NCBI GenBank assembly: GCA_902167325.1
Contig: LR632930.1
Coordinates: 1,240,001-1,304,000 of the forward strand
Length of the DNA: 64,000 nt
From: Chitinophaga pinensis
Lineage (GTDB): Bacteria; Bacteroidota; Bacteroidia; Chitinophagales; Chitinophagaceae
Direction: 5' to 3'
In this document: positions 1 to 9,814 of the stretch, piece after piece
Numbering within the stretch: position 1 is the first letter of the stretch
Layout: the number at the start of each line of letters is the position of its first letter
Program-made: the position numbers and the translations under genes
The notes under the pieces: model-generated
Told to the model about the DNA's origin: nothing
Databases searched by the model: none
Seen by the model: only the letters and a program-made list of their open reading frames with translations

Positions 1-1295
1 ATTTCTATGAAGACCGCTGGGGTGGACAAACCCAATGGGATAAACAATGGCGTGGTACCGACAGCATATATGGCGAAAGCATTTACACCAGTCGTGTAGA
101 AGTGCTGGGGCAATACCAGTTACCCACAGCACCGCGCCTGATGCTCCAGGGTTCTTTCAATTACCATAACCAGAATTCCGTATATGGAAAGACCTGGTTC
201 CTGGCGAAGCAGACGATCGCCTTTGCCCAGCTGACATGGGATAAGGAAATTGGAAAGCACAACCTGTTGGCGGGTCTGCCGTTCAGGTACACCTTTTATG
301 ATGATAATACTGTAGTAACCACCGAAAAGGGTAGCAACAAACCGGAGAAGACCTTTTTGCCGGGTATTTTCGTGCAGGATGAAATTAAACTGGCCCCGGC
401 GCATAACCTGCTGCTGGGCATGCGGTACGACTATAACTCGCTGCATGGCAATATCTTAACCCCAAGGGTAGCTTATAAATGGTCTCCTAACTATAGGAAT
501 GTTCTGCGCCTGAATGCCGGAACCGGATACAGGGTGGTTTCCATCTTTACGGAAGATCATGCTGCATTGAGTGGCGCGCGGGAGGTAGTGATACAATCCG
601 AACTTAAGCCGGAGCGTAGTTGGAATGCCAACATCAACTATACCAGGAAAATACCGCTGGGTAACGCCTTCCTCGGGCTGGATGCAACAGCTTTTTACAC
701 GCACTTCTCTAACCGCATCATGCCGGACTATACCCGGCCCGACTCCATATTATATGACAATCTGAAAGGGTATGCCATTTCAAAAGGTTTCAGTCTGAAT
801 GCGGATGTGGCATTTTCCTTCCCGTTGAAGATCATGGCCGGGGCTACACTGATGGATGTTTACCAGAAGGAGAATGGTGTGCGTACCCGGCAGATGCTTA
901 CGGAGCAGTTTACGGGCACCTGGTCGGTTAGTTACGCCTTCAAGCGTGCGGGGCTTACCGTGGATTACACTGGTAATATATATGGTCCCATGCTGCTGCC
1001 GGTGCAACCTGTAGATCCCCGGCCGGCTAAATCGCCGGTGTGGAGCATTCAGAATGTACAGTTAACGAAAAAACTGGGTAAGGAGTGGGAGATTTATGGC
1101 GGGGTGAAGAATCTGCTGAATTTCCTGCCTCCTGCCAACAGCATAGCGCATGCGCATGATCCGTTCGACAAGCGCCCCGGTTATAATGCCGATGGTTCGG
1201 CAGACCCCTATAATATGACATTTGACCCCGCTTATGTATTCGCACCCAACCAGGGCATCCGTGGATTCCTGGGGGTACGGTTCACGAAGCTCTGA
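1..1295 (+). CDS. TonB-dependent receptor, C-terminal part
   Basis: The frame is open from base 3, so this is the C-terminal part (about 430 residues) of a gene that starts before the window. The sequence alternates short polar loops with amphipathic strands typical of the 22-strand outer-membrane barrel, for example GMRYDYNSLHG, LRLNAGTGYRVV and a final strand GFLGVRFTKL. The fragment carries SIFTEDHAALSGAREVVI and a PERSWNANINYTRKI segment, both common in Bacteroidota TonB-dependent receptors. The plug domain is outside the window. By family it imports a siderophore, cobalamin or glycan using TonB/ExbB/ExbD energy; the substrate cannot be read here. There is no SusD partner downstream, which argues mildly against a glycan system. 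Confidence 0.85.
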   Translation, partial: FYEDRWGGQTQWDKQWRGTDSIYGESIYTSRVEVLGQYQLPTAPRLMLQGSFNYHNQNSVYGKTWFLAKQTIAFAQLTWDKEIGKHNLLAGLPFRYTFYDDNTVVTTEKGSNKPEKTFLPGIFVQDEIKLAPAHNLLLGMRYDYNSLHGNILTPRVAYKWSPNYRNVLRLNAGTGYRVVSIFTEDHAALSGAREVVIQSELKPERSWNANINYTRKIPLGNAFLGLDATAFYTHFSNRIMPDYTRPDSILYDNLKGYAISKGFSLNADVAFSFPLKIMAGATLMDVYQKENGVRTRQMLTEQFTGTWSVSYAFKRAGLTVDYTGNIYGPMLLPVQPVDPRPAKSPVWSIQNVQLTKKLGKEWEIYGGVKNLLNFLPPANSIAHAHDPFDKRPGYNADGSADPYNMTFDPAYVFAPNQGIRGFLGVRFTKL

Positions 1296-1946
1296 TCAGA
1301 GATGGAGGCCCACCTTGATGCCAAGGTGGATACTGGGAAGGTACTTAATGGCTTCATCGTGTTTAGCGATAACCGAAATACCTTCAAGGTGATGGGTGGT
1401 GGCAGTGTACACTTTACTACGAACGCCTACGCCCAGATAGGGATCGAGGATGAACCGGCCCCGGGTCATCTGTCGGCCAAGGAGCAGCTGGAGTCCATAA
1501 ACGTTTTTATCGCCTGAGTTTTCAAAGGTTGCGCCATTGAGCGTGACCTTTTCATTTGCGTAGAATACTTTTTTAAAGAGCAGAACGGGTTCGAAGTAAG
1601 TGCCGGCCATGCGGATGGCAGTGTTCCGGCGTACGAGGTACCATTTAAGGCCTGCCCGGAAGCCAAAGCCGCGGCCTTCTACGAATTGTTCCGTAGAGAT
1701 ACCGGGGTTCTCCTTTCCGATATTGATCCTTTTGAAGAATACGTAATCGGGGTAATCGGTATAAATGCCGGAAACGCCCAGTTCGAGGCTCAGGGTCTCG
1801 GAGAGGTCCTGCTCCAGGTAGAGGTCCAGTTCATTAATAATAGTGGTGGGATTGACTTTGAGGTAGGTCCGTTTGCGGGAGGGTTCATCCTGCGCGTGTA
1901 CGGAGGTAGCTGCTGCAAGGAGAAGAATGGTAAAGATTCTTTTCAT
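1296..1946 (-). CDS. Outer-membrane beta-barrel protein, function unknown
   Basis: This 216-residue protein has a signal peptide (MKRIFTILLLAAATSVHAQ) followed by KVNPTTIINELDLYLEQDL. That opening resembles DUF3575-type barrel proteins of Bacteroidota. The rest alternates hydrophobic strands and turns and ends in LGIKVGLHL, consistent with a small 8-strand outer-membrane barrel. It is encoded convergently with the TonB receptor and its stop codon directly abuts that of the receptor, with no room for a separate terminator. I cannot assign a function. Confidence 0.6.
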   Translation of the reverse strand: MKRIFTILLLAAATSVHAQDEPSRKRTYLKVNPTTIINELDLYLEQDLSETLSLELGVSGIYTDYPDYVFFKRINIGKENPGISTEQFVEGRGFGFRAGLKWYLVRRNTAIRMAGTYFEPVLLFKKVFYANEKVTLNGATFENSGDKNVYGLQLLLGRQMTRGRFILDPYLGVGVRSKVYTATTHHLEGISVIAKHDEAIKYLPSIHLGIKVGLHL

Positions 1947-2003
1947 ACGTCTGCCGGGTTAGAGGGAGGATGAGGCGGGGGTGTGAAGCCCGCCTTACAC
2001 GAA

Positions 2004-2576
2004 TCAGGTCAATAATCGTTCCACAATAACGGGGAACCATTTATGTTCGAGTGCCAGTACTTTTTGGGCGAGGGATTCGGGGGTATCGGCTGAAGTGATG
2101 GCGCATTTTTCCTGGAGGATGGTGGCACCATCGTCATATTTTTCATTAACGAAGTGAATGGTGATGCCGCTTTCGGGATCTCCGGCGGCGATAACTGCTT
2201 CATGAACGAAGTGGCCGTACATGCCTTTGCCTCCATATTTGGGAAGCAGGGCAGGGTGGATGTTAATGATTTTGTTGGGGAAGGCCTGTACGAGGTTGGC
2301 GGGTACTTTCCAGAGGAAGCCGGCGAGCACGATCAGATCGATGTGAAGCTCCTGCATTAATTTAACATAAGTGTCTCCCCGGAAAAAGGCTTCTTTATCT
2401 ATTATAAAGGACGGTATGTTTTCGCTGGCGGCGATATGGAGGACTCCGGCGTCCGGTTTGTTGGAAACGATGGCGGCAACCCGGATGTTGGGAGATCCTT
2501 TGAAGTGATCGATGATTTTCCGGGCATTTGAACCGGTGCCGGAGGCGAAAATGGCAATATTTTTCAAGCTGATCAA
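2004..2576 (-). CDS. purN: Phosphoribosylglycinamide formyltransferase
   Basis: PurN transfers a formyl group from 10-formyl-THF to GAR in the third step of de novo purine synthesis, in the cytosol. Seen here: the N-terminal phosphate-binding loop ASGTGSNA, the folate-site segment IINIHPALLPKYGGKG with the catalytic Asn and His, and the later Asp in NEKYDDGATI. Length is 190 residues, normal for the family. No ATG lies near the start: the candidates are TTG at 2576 (used here) and TTG at 2567, which would give a start closer to the usual KNIAIFASGTG. A TAnnTTTG box just upstream leaves a leader of only a few bases. Confidence 0.95.
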   Translation of the reverse strand: MISLKNIAIFASGTGSNARKIIDHFKGSPNIRVAAIVSNKPDAGVLHIAASENIPSFIIDKEAFFRGDTYVKLMQELHIDLIVLAGFLWKVPANLVQAFPNKIINIHPALLPKYGGKGMYGHFVHEAVIAAGDPESGITIHFVNEKYDDGATILQEKCAITSADTPESLAQKVLALEHKWFPVIVERLLT

Positions 2577-2588
2577 TTAATTAAGTCA

Positions 2589-2596
2589 CAAAAATA
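2589..2596 (-). promoter_or_regulatory. Candidate -7 promoter element of purN
   Basis: Read on the minus strand the bases are TATTTTTG, an exact match to the Bacteroidota -7 consensus TAnnTTTG. It lies about 12 bases before the TTG start. No convincing TTG-type -33 element sits at the expected distance, so this rests on one half-site. Confidence 0.45.
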
Positions 2597-3094
2597 GGCA
2601 GATAACCATTCCCGGTAACGCTAAATTTCCATAAATTTAAGTATCCTGCCCGGCCATGTGGGAAGGAGGTGAGGTAAATCAACCTGTGAGAATGCGCAAA
2701 ATCATGGCATTGCAACCTTCTTATGTGTATATTGTTGTAGGTTGAAGTATCACTAAATCCGGTCAGGAACAACTACAGGTGAGGCACTATCCGGCAGTCT
2801 GGTTGAATTCTCCATGCAAAAATAGTATTACTGTTATCGGCGTTATCCCCATTTGGAGGAAATATGATTTTTATCAGGAATTGATGTGTACGTGTAGGCG
2901 AGAGAGGGATAGAGGCTAGCCGAAATCAGCCACAGGAAGTAATTTCAGCGAAGATGGCTTCGCGGATGTTATATAAAAAGTGCTTTCAAAACAAGGACAA
3001 TTTTTTTTCGTTTGTTGGTAAATTGTCAACATTCTGTCTTATTTTTGCTGGCACTTTTAAAGAAACCTTAGGTCAAATCTAAACTAAATAGGCT
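2597..3094. other. Long intergenic region upstream of the respiratory operon
   Basis: About 500 bases without a supportable gene separate the divergent purN and actA. It holds the purN promoter at the left end and the actA promoter at the right end. Between them a CAACCT...AGGTTG inverted pair (about 2717-2748) could form a weak hairpin, but it lacks a T-run. I see no riboswitch or small RNA I can name. Confidence 0.4.
3011..3047 (+). promoter_or_regulatory. Candidate promoter of the act/cox cluster
   Basis: A TATTTTTG box at 3040-3047 matches the Bacteroidota -7 element TAnnTTTG. Upstream, TTTGTTG (3011-3017) could serve as -33, but the gap of 22-25 bases is longer than the usual 19-20. It lies about 48 bases before the GTG of actA and is the only good promoter-like signal before this long same-strand gene series. 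Confidence 0.4.
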
Positions 3095-4372
3095 GTGTAT
3101 CGTCGTGTTTCCATTCGTTTGCGTAAGCAATTTGTGAGTGTTCTTATCCTATGCGCGGGGCTGGTTTGTTCCATCTCTAACGCGCAGGCAGCAGATCCTG
3201 GTGCAGGTAAGACGCTATTTCAGCAGAATTGTGCTTCTTGTCACAATGTGCACAAAAAACTGACAGGCCCTGCGCTCGCAGGTGTTGAAAGCAGGTGGGC
3301 TGATAAGGCGCTGCTTCACAAGTGGATCCGCAACTCCGCGTCCGTTATTGCCAGTGGCGACAAGTATGCCGTTGATCTGTTCAACGCTTACAATAAGCTG
3401 CCGATGACAAACTTCCCTTCACTGACGGATGCTGATATCGACAATATCCTCGCATTTGTTCAGCAGGAAGAGTCTAAACCTGTAGGTGGCGATAAAGGAA
3501 CTGCTGGTGGTGGAGCTGCTGGAGCTGCCGGTAAAGATTCCGGAAACAACAGCCTGCTGTTTGGTATCATCACCCTGATCCTTGCGATCGTTGCGGTGAT
3601 CCTCATGCAGATCAACAGCAACCTGAACAAACTGGCATCTGAGAAAGAAGGTCATGATACCATTGAGCCGGTTCCTTTCTACAAAAACAAAGTTTACATC
3701 GCCCTCTGCATCCTGGTGCTCTTTATCGTTGGCGGCTACTACACTATCCAGGGAGCAATTAACCTGGGCCGTCAGGATGGCTATATGCCGGAGCAACCCA
3801 TCTTCTACTCTCACAAGGTGCACGCAGGTATCAATCAGATCAACTGTCTTTACTGCCACTCTTCCGCTGAAAAGAGCAAGCATGCCATGATCCCTTCGGA
3901 GAACGTGTGTATGAACTGCCACAAGGCTGTTACCGAATATACCGGTCCTGACCTGTTCACCGCTGAAGGCAAGAAAGTAAATGGTACTGCTGAAATCCAG
4001 AAACTGTACGATCACATCGGTTGGGATAAAGACGCAGGTCGTTATACCAAACCCGCACAGCCGATCGAATGGAAGAAGATCCACAGCCTGCCTGACCACG
4101 TATACTTCAACCACTCCCAGCACGTAAGCGCAGGTAAAGTACAATGCCAGACCTGCCACGGCGATATTCAGGACATGGACGAAGTAAAACAGTTCGCCGA
4201 CCTGTCTATGGGCTGGTGCGTGAACTGCCACCGTAACACGAAAGTGCAGTTTGCTGAAAATAACTACTACAGCATCTTCGAAAAGCTGCATAACGATGTA
4301 AAAGCAGGTAAAGTAGACAGTGTAACTGTTGAAATGCTGGGCGGTACAGAGTGCCAGAAGTGCCACTACTAA
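3095..4372 (+). CDS. actA: Alternative complex III multiheme cytochrome c subunit ActA
   Basis: ActA carries hemes that pass electrons from the quinol-oxidising complex III analogue towards the oxidase. This 425-residue protein has a signal segment, then a monoheme domain with CASCH at about 46-50. Two hydrophobic helices follow near 152-173 and 199-217. The C-terminal half has five CxxCH motifs (CLYCH, CMNCH, CQTCH, CVNCH, CQKCH at about 251, 272, 350, 375, 420). The last five are the classic pentaheme ActA; the first domain is an addition compared with the Rhodothermus protein. The start is GTG 3095: an in-frame TAG at 3089 precludes an earlier one and no ATG precedes the signal peptide. 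Confidence 0.93.
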   Translation: MYRRVSIRLRKQFVSVLILCAGLVCSISNAQAADPGAGKTLFQQNCASCHNVHKKLTGPALAGVESRWADKALLHKWIRNSASVIASGDKYAVDLFNAYNKLPMTNFPSLTDADIDNILAFVQQEESKPVGGDKGTAGGGAAGAAGKDSGNNSLLFGIITLILAIVAVILMQINSNLNKLASEKEGHDTIEPVPFYKNKVYIALCILVLFIVGGYYTIQGAINLGRQDGYMPEQPIFYSHKVHAGINQINCLYCHSSAEKSKHAMIPSENVCMNCHKAVTEYTGPDLFTAEGKKVNGTAEIQKLYDHIGWDKDAGRYTKPAQPIEWKKIHSLPDHVYFNHSQHVSAGKVQCQTCHGDIQDMDEVKQFADLSMGWCVNCHRNTKVQFAENNYYSIFEKLHNDVKAGKVDSVTVEMLGGTECQKCHY

Positions 4373-4435
4373 TCAATAGATCAGATAAAAAGATCAGACT
4401 AAATTTTCAAATCGTAACGCGATATAAATAATCAC

Positions 4436-7400
4436 ATGGAGCAAAAAAAGTATTGGAAAGGCTTGGAGGAGTTGCACAATACCACTTCGCATCAGGAGGC
4501 TGTGAAAAACGAATTCAGGGAAGATTTGCCCTTTGAAGAGAGTGAAAGTTTTCTGGGCGCAACCACCCCTCGCCGGGATTTCCTGAAATACCTCGGGTTC
4601 ACCACCGCTGCCGCTACCATCGCAGCAAGCTGTGATATCCCTGTAAAGAAGGCTATCCCTTACGTTAACAAACCGGAAGATATTACCCCCGGTGTTCCCA
4701 ACTATTATGCTTCCGCTTATGCAGTAGACGGTGAGTACGTTCCCCTGGTGGTGAAAACCCGTGAGGGCCGCCCCATCAAGGTAGAAGGCAACGAAATGTC
4801 TGCCATCACAAAAGGTGCCACCACTGCCCGCGTACAAGCTTCCGTTCTTTCTTTATATGACGTAGCCCGTCTCCGTTTCCCCGGTATCAATAACAGGAAC
4901 AAGGAAACTGATCTGGCAAAACGCATCCAGGAACTGCAATATGCTGAGCTGGACAAACAGATCGCCGCTGCCCTCTCCGGGAAATCAGTAGCCCTGTTGA
5001 CCTCCACTATTATCAGCCCTACCACTAAGAAACTGATAGGCGAATTCCTGGCGAAATATCCTGGTAGCCGTCACGTAACATACGACGCTGTTTCCTATTC
5101 CGGGATGCTCCTCGCTAACGAGGCATCCTATGGCAAACGCGCCCTTCCTGCTTACCATTTCGAGAACGCAAAAGTGATCGTTAGCCTTGGCGCCGACTTC
5201 CTCGGTACCTGGCTGAACCCCTCCGAGTTTTCCGGTCAATACGGCGAAACCCGGAAGATCAATGCGAAGAACCCCGAAATGAGCAAGCACTTCCATTTCG
5301 AAAGCATGATGAGCCTCACCGGTGCTAATGCTGACGAACGCTACACTCACCGTCCTTCAGAGGCCGGCATTGTTGCCCAGGCACTCCTCGCTGCTCTTGG
5401 CGGCGGCGTTTCTGCCCCGGCTATCGCCAACACCCGTCTGAAAGAAGGTATCGCCAAAGCCGCCAAAGCCATCCAGGCTAACCCCGGTAAAGCGCTCGTG
5501 GTGTCCGGCTCTAACGATGTGAATGTACAAACCCTGGTTAACGCCATCAACAACCTGGCGGGTTCCAACGGTTCTACCATCGACTGGGCTGCTACCGTTA
5601 ACTACAAGCAGGGTATCGACGGTGATATGCAACAGCTGGTGAGCGACCTGAACGCAGGCTCCGTAGGAGCACTGATCGTTTACGGCGTTAACCCCGCTTA
5701 TGACTATTTCGACGCTGCCAAATTCATCTCAGGTGTTCAGAAAGCCGGCGTTTCGATCTCCTTCAACGATCGTTACGACGAAACCACCGAGCTGTGCAAA
5801 TACATTATGCCCGACCATCACTACCTCGAAAGCTGGGGTGATGCCGAGCCCCGGAACGGTTACTATGGCTTTATCCAGCCTACTATCGCTCCGCTGTTCA
5901 AAACCCGCGCTTTCCAGGACTCCCTGCTGACCTGGACCGGTAACACTACCGCCTGGGTAGATTACCTGAAGAACGAATGGATCACGCGCCTTGGCTCTCA
6001 GGGTGCATGGGACAAAACCCTGCAGGACGGTATTATCGAGCCGGCTACAGCTCCCGCAATGGGCGGCGCTTCCTTCACAGGAGACGTTGCTGCTGCTGCC
6101 GCTAAGATCGGTACTCCTAAAACTTCCGGCCTCGAGCTGGTCGTGTATGAGAAAGTAGCTATCGGTAACGGTAAAGAAGCGAACAACCCCTGGCTGCAGG
6201 AAATGCCCGATCCTATCACCCGTTCTACCTGGGATAACTACGCCTGCGTATCCAACAAGCTGGCGAAGGACTTCAAAATGGAACTGGGCGACGATTACGA
6301 GATCAACGCTGAGAAGAAAGTTCTGAAAATCACCGCTAAAGGCAAAACCGTTGAACTACCTCTGCTGATCGTTCCTGGTATCCAGGAAGATACAATCGCT
6401 ATCGCAGTAGGTTATGGTCGCGGTAAAAAAGAATTCATTGGTAAAGCCGCCGGTGAGGTGGGAGCGAACGCTTATCCGTTCGTATCCTTCAACGGCCAGA
6501 CTTTCGATTACTTCGTTACCGAAGCGAAAGCCGAAGCCACCGGTGCTAAATATGCTATTGGTCTTACCCAGACTCACAATAGCTACGAAGGACGTCCGAT
6601 CATCAAAGAAACCACCCTCGAGGAGTTCATCAAGAACCCCAAGGAAGTGAATAAACAGCGTCAGGAGCTGTTCAAAACTTACGGTGAAGATTTCCGTAAC
6701 GATGGTACCCTTTATACCGGCGGTACTAAGTTTGAATATCCCGGTATCAAGTGGGGCATGTCTATCGACCTGAACTCCTGCTTCGGCTGCGGCGCCTGCG
6801 TGGTGGCTTGTACAGCGGAGAACAACGTATCCGTGGTAGGTAAAGAGCAGGTGGTACTGGCACACGAAATGCACTGGCTGCGTATCGACCGCTACTTCGC
6901 CGGTGACGAGAACAACCCCGAAGTTGTTTTCCAGCCTATGCTCTGCCAGCACTGCGATAACGCACCCTGCGAAAACGTTTGCCCGGTAGCTGCTACCAAC
7001 CACTCTTCCGAAGGTCTTAACCAGATGGCTTATAACCGTTGTATCGGTACCCGCTATTGCGCGAACAACTGTCCGTACAAAGTTCGCCGCTTCAACTGGA
7101 GAGACTGGAATGGTGCTGACAGCTTCGAAGGCAACCTGCACGATACTGCTGATATGAACGATGCCCTTACCCGCATGGTGCTGAACCCAGATGTTGTGGT
7201 TCGCTCCCGTGGTACGATGGAAAAATGTTCTTTCTGTGTACAGCGCCTGCAAGACGCGAAACTGCACGCCAAGAAAGAAGGCCGTCCCATGAAAGACGGT
7301 GAAGCCAAGACCGCTTGCCAACAGGCCTGCTCTACCGGCGCCATCGTATTCGGTAACGTGAATGATAAGGACAGCCGCATCTTCAAGGTTCGTAACGAAG

Positions 7401-7543
7401 AGCAAACAGACCGCCTGTACTACGTACTGGAAGAAACGCACGTATTGCCCTCCATCAACTACCTGGCTAAGATCCGTAACAAGGATGCAGCCCCGGTAGC
7501 CGCAGGTCACGGTGCGAAAACCGAAGAGAAAGCTCATCACTAA
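4436..7543 (+). CDS. actB: Alternative complex III subunit ActB (molybdopterin-like plus Fe-S domains)
   Basis: This 1035-residue periplasmic subunit starts with a variant Tat signal, RRDFLKYLGFTTAAAT (about 43-58), directly followed by AASC, which could also be a lipobox. Residues about 70-740 form the molybdopterin-oxidoreductase-like domain, which in characterised ACIII carries no molybdenum cofactor. The C-terminal 270 residues are a ferredoxin-like module with CFGCGACVVAC, CQHCDNAPCENVCPV, CIGTRYCANNCPY and CSFCVQ...CQQACSTGA. That is enough cysteine for the expected three 4Fe-4S and one 3Fe-4S clusters. It relays electrons between quinol oxidation and the ActA/ActE hemes. It follows actA by 63 bases in the same operon. 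Confidence 0.95.
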   Translation: MEQKKYWKGLEELHNTTSHQEAVKNEFREDLPFEESESFLGATTPRRDFLKYLGFTTAAATIAASCDIPVKKAIPYVNKPEDITPGVPNYYASAYAVDGEYVPLVVKTREGRPIKVEGNEMSAITKGATTARVQASVLSLYDVARLRFPGINNRNKETDLAKRIQELQYAELDKQIAAALSGKSVALLTSTIISPTTKKLIGEFLAKYPGSRHVTYDAVSYSGMLLANEASYGKRALPAYHFENAKVIVSLGADFLGTWLNPSEFSGQYGETRKINAKNPEMSKHFHFESMMSLTGANADERYTHRPSEAGIVAQALLAALGGGVSAPAIANTRLKEGIAKAAKAIQANPGKALVVSGSNDVNVQTLVNAINNLAGSNGSTIDWAATVNYKQGIDGDMQQLVSDLNAGSVGALIVYGVNPAYDYFDAAKFISGVQKAGVSISFNDRYDETTELCKYIMPDHHYLESWGDAEPRNGYYGFIQPTIAPLFKTRAFQDSLLTWTGNTTAWVDYLKNEWITRLGSQGAWDKTLQDGIIEPATAPAMGGASFTGDVAAAAAKIGTPKTSGLELVVYEKVAIGNGKEANNPWLQEMPDPITRSTWDNYACVSNKLAKDFKMELGDDYEINAEKKVLKITAKGKTVELPLLIVPGIQEDTIAIAVGYGRGKKEFIGKAAGEVGANAYPFVSFNGQTFDYFVTEAKAEATGAKYAIGLTQTHNSYEGRPIIKETTLEEFIKNPKEVNKQRQELFKTYGEDFRNDGTLYTGGTKFEYPGIKWGMSIDLNSCFGCGACVVACTAENNVSVVGKEQVVLAHEMHWLRIDRYFAGDENNPEVVFQPMLCQHCDNAPCENVCPVAATNHSSEGLNQMAYNRCIGTRYCANNCPYKVRRFNWRDWNGADSFEGNLHDTADMNDALTRMVLNPDVVVRSRGTMEKCSFCVQRLQDAKLHAKKEGRPMKDGEAKTACQQACSTGAIVFGNVNDKDSRIFKVRNEEQTDRLYYVLEETHVLPSINYLAKIRNKDAAPVAAGHGAKTEEKAHH

Positions 7544-7663
7544 TGATAGCGTTCCCTTCCGAAAGGGAGGGACAAGAATGACAGAACTAGTTAAGAAACA
7601 GTTTTAAGTTTTGAAACAACTTAGTTCCGGCTCCGGGCCGGGACGAGCAAAGCTCGAAATACT

Positions 7664-9097
7664 ATGCATTTGAAGTACGAATCCACACTGAGAGAACCTT
7701 TAGTAGATGGGGTTAAGGATTATCACCAGGTAACGGAGGACATTATTAGTCCTATTGAAGCGAAACCTGGAAAACTGTGGTATATAGGCTTATTCATCTC
7801 CATTCTCCTGCTGCTGTTCGGTGTATTCTCCGTATTCTGGGAGGTTTACTTCGGTACAGGTGTGTGGAACCTGAACAAAACGATCGGTTGGGGTTGGGAC
7901 ATTACCAACTTCGTATGGTGGGTAGGTATCGGTCACGCCGGTACACTGATCTCCGCCATCCTCCTGCTGTTCCGCCAGGGATGGCGTACAGGGGTAAACC
8001 GCGCGGCGGAAGCGATGACCATCTTTGCGGTAATGTGTGCGGGCCAGTTCCCGATCTGGCACATGGGCCGTGTATGGATGGCATTCTTCGTACTCCCTTA
8101 CCCTAACACCCGTGGCCCGCTGTGGGTTAACTTTAACTCTCCCTTGTTGTGGGACGTGTTCGCGATCTCCACTTACTTTACCGTTTCCCTCCTATTCTGG
8201 TACTCCGGTCTGTTGCCTGACTTCGCAACCGTTCGTGACCGTGCCAAAACCAAGCTGCGGAAAATGCTGTACGGTGTGGCTTCCTTCGGCTGGACCGGTT
8301 CCACCAAACACTGGCAGCGTCATGAGTCGCTCTCCCTGGTTCTCGCCGGTTTGAGCACTCCCCTGGTACTGTCTGTACACACCATCGTATCTTTTGACTT
8401 TGCTACCTCCGTGATTCCCGGCTGGCACACCACGATCTTCCCTCCCTACTTCGTAGCGGGTGCGATCTTCTCCGGCTTCGCGATGGTACAAACACTGCTG
8501 ATCATCACCCGTAAAATACTCGGCCTCGAAGATTACATCACCATCGGCCACGTAGAGGCAATGAACAAGGTGATTGTACTGACTGGTTCTATCGTGGGCG
8601 TTGCCTACCTGACCGAGCTGTTCATGGCATGGTACTCCGGTGTTCAATACGAATTCGATACCTTCTATAACTTCCGTGCTGCCGGTCCGCTCGGCTGGTC
8701 TTACTGGATCATGATGACCTGTAACGTAATTTCTCCGCAGGTGTTCTGGTTCCGCAAGATGAGAAGGAACATTATGGTAACGTTCATCATGTCTATCATC
8801 GTAAACATCGGTATGTGGTTTGAGCGTTTCGTAATCATCTGTACTTCACTGTACCGCGATTACCTGCCCTCCAGCTGGAGCTACTACCGTCCGTCCTGGC
8901 CGGAAGTTGGCTTCTACCTCGGAACGTTCGGTCTGTTTTTCACCTGCTACTTCCTGTTTGCGAAATACTTCCCGGTAATTGCTGTTGCGGAGATCAAATC
9001 GATCCTGAAAACATCCGGTAAGAACTTCAAAGACAAAATGGACGTTTACGAAGATCAGAGCGTTGAGAAATTCGCGCATGATAACACACACCACTAA
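7664..9097 (+). CDS. actC: Alternative complex III NrfD-like membrane subunit ActC
   Basis: This is a 477-residue polytopic membrane protein of the NrfD/PsrC family with about ten predicted helices. The first helix starts near LWYIGLFISILLLLFGVF. The conserved HMGR (IWHMGRVWMAFFVLPYPN) and the SWSYYRPSWPEVGFYLG stretch are typical of ActC. The subunit is expected to hold a quinol-binding site in the inner membrane and contact ActB. It lies between actB and actD in standard ACIII order. Confidence 0.95.
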   Translation: MHLKYESTLREPLVDGVKDYHQVTEDIISPIEAKPGKLWYIGLFISILLLLFGVFSVFWEVYFGTGVWNLNKTIGWGWDITNFVWWVGIGHAGTLISAILLLFRQGWRTGVNRAAEAMTIFAVMCAGQFPIWHMGRVWMAFFVLPYPNTRGPLWVNFNSPLLWDVFAISTYFTVSLLFWYSGLLPDFATVRDRAKTKLRKMLYGVASFGWTGSTKHWQRHESLSLVLAGLSTPLVLSVHTIVSFDFATSVIPGWHTTIFPPYFVAGAIFSGFAMVQTLLIITRKILGLEDYITIGHVEAMNKVIVLTGSIVGVAYLTELFMAWYSGVQYEFDTFYNFRAAGPLGWSYWIMMTCNVISPQVFWFRKMRRNIMVTFIMSIIVNIGMWFERFVIICTSLYRDYLPSSWSYYRPSWPEVGFYLGTFGLFFTCYFLFAKYFPVIAVAEIKSILKTSGKNFKDKMDVYEDQSVEKFAHDNTHH

Positions 9098-9138
9098 GAA
9101 TAGAATTAAGATTAACGGAATACAGAATAATTATCCAT

Positions 9139-9711
9139 ATGGCTGTTAAGAAATTTGTTGTAGGCAGTTTTGATGATGAGGCGGTATTGTTTCCGGCGGT
9201 AAAGAAAGTACGCCAGGCCGGATACAAAATACATGACGTTTACACTCCGTTCCCGATCCATGGTCTTGATCATGCGATGGGCCTGAGAGAAACGAGCCTT
9301 CACACGGCCGGCTTCATTTACGGTATCACCGGTACTACTACCGCCCTGTCTTTCATGGGCTGGGTATTTACTACCGACTGGCCGATGAACATCGGTGGTA
9401 AGCCGCACTTCCCTTTACCGGCGTTTATTCCCATCACTTTTGAGCTGACGGTATTGTTTTCAGCGGTAGGGATGGTAATGACGTTCATGTACCTCTGCCA
9501 GATGGCTCCGTTTGTAAAGAAGCATATTTTCCACCCCCGCCAGACCGACGATCTGTTTGTAATGGCGATCGAGCTGTCTGACAAGACGAGCGCGGAAGAG
9601 GTGAAAGGCTTCCTGAGCAGCGTGGGTGCGAAGGAGATTAACGAGCAGACGGCTGAGGCCGGCTGGTGGTTAGGCCGCTTCGACAAGGAAGACAAGGTGT
9701 TTGCGAAATAA
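9139..9711 (+). CDS. actD: Alternative complex III subunit ActD (DUF3341)
   Basis: This 190-residue protein matches DUF3341. A cytosolic ferredoxin-like N-terminal part (VGSFDDEAVLFPAVKKVRQAGYKIHDVYTPFPIHGLD, read in pieces) leads into two transmembrane helices (about 57-78 and 98-122) and a C-terminal soluble tail. ActD is a structural subunit of ACIII; it binds no known cofactor. The position after actC is canonical. Confidence 0.93.
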   Translation: MAVKKFVVGSFDDEAVLFPAVKKVRQAGYKIHDVYTPFPIHGLDHAMGLRETSLHTAGFIYGITGTTTALSFMGWVFTTDWPMNIGGKPHFPLPAFIPITFELTVLFSAVGMVMTFMYLCQMAPFVKKHIFHPRQTDDLFVMAIELSDKTSAEEVKGFLSSVGAKEINEQTAEAGWWLGRFDKEDKVFAK

Positions 9712-9814
9712 TTCGTCAGGCACGAAAAGAGACAGATAGATCAGTTTTGACAACATACAGGAGGGCAGGACCGGAATGGTACTGTCTGACAACTGAAAAG
9801 ACAATTAATATCGG

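Noticed and set aside
3419..4366. Long open frame on the minus strand opposite actA
   Set aside because: It mirrors the codon pattern of actA, whose heme motifs are unmistakable; the antisense product has no recognisable domain.
6356..7540. Long open frame on the minus strand opposite actB
   Set aside because: Shadow of the Fe-S part of actB; composition without secondary-structure sense and no start context.
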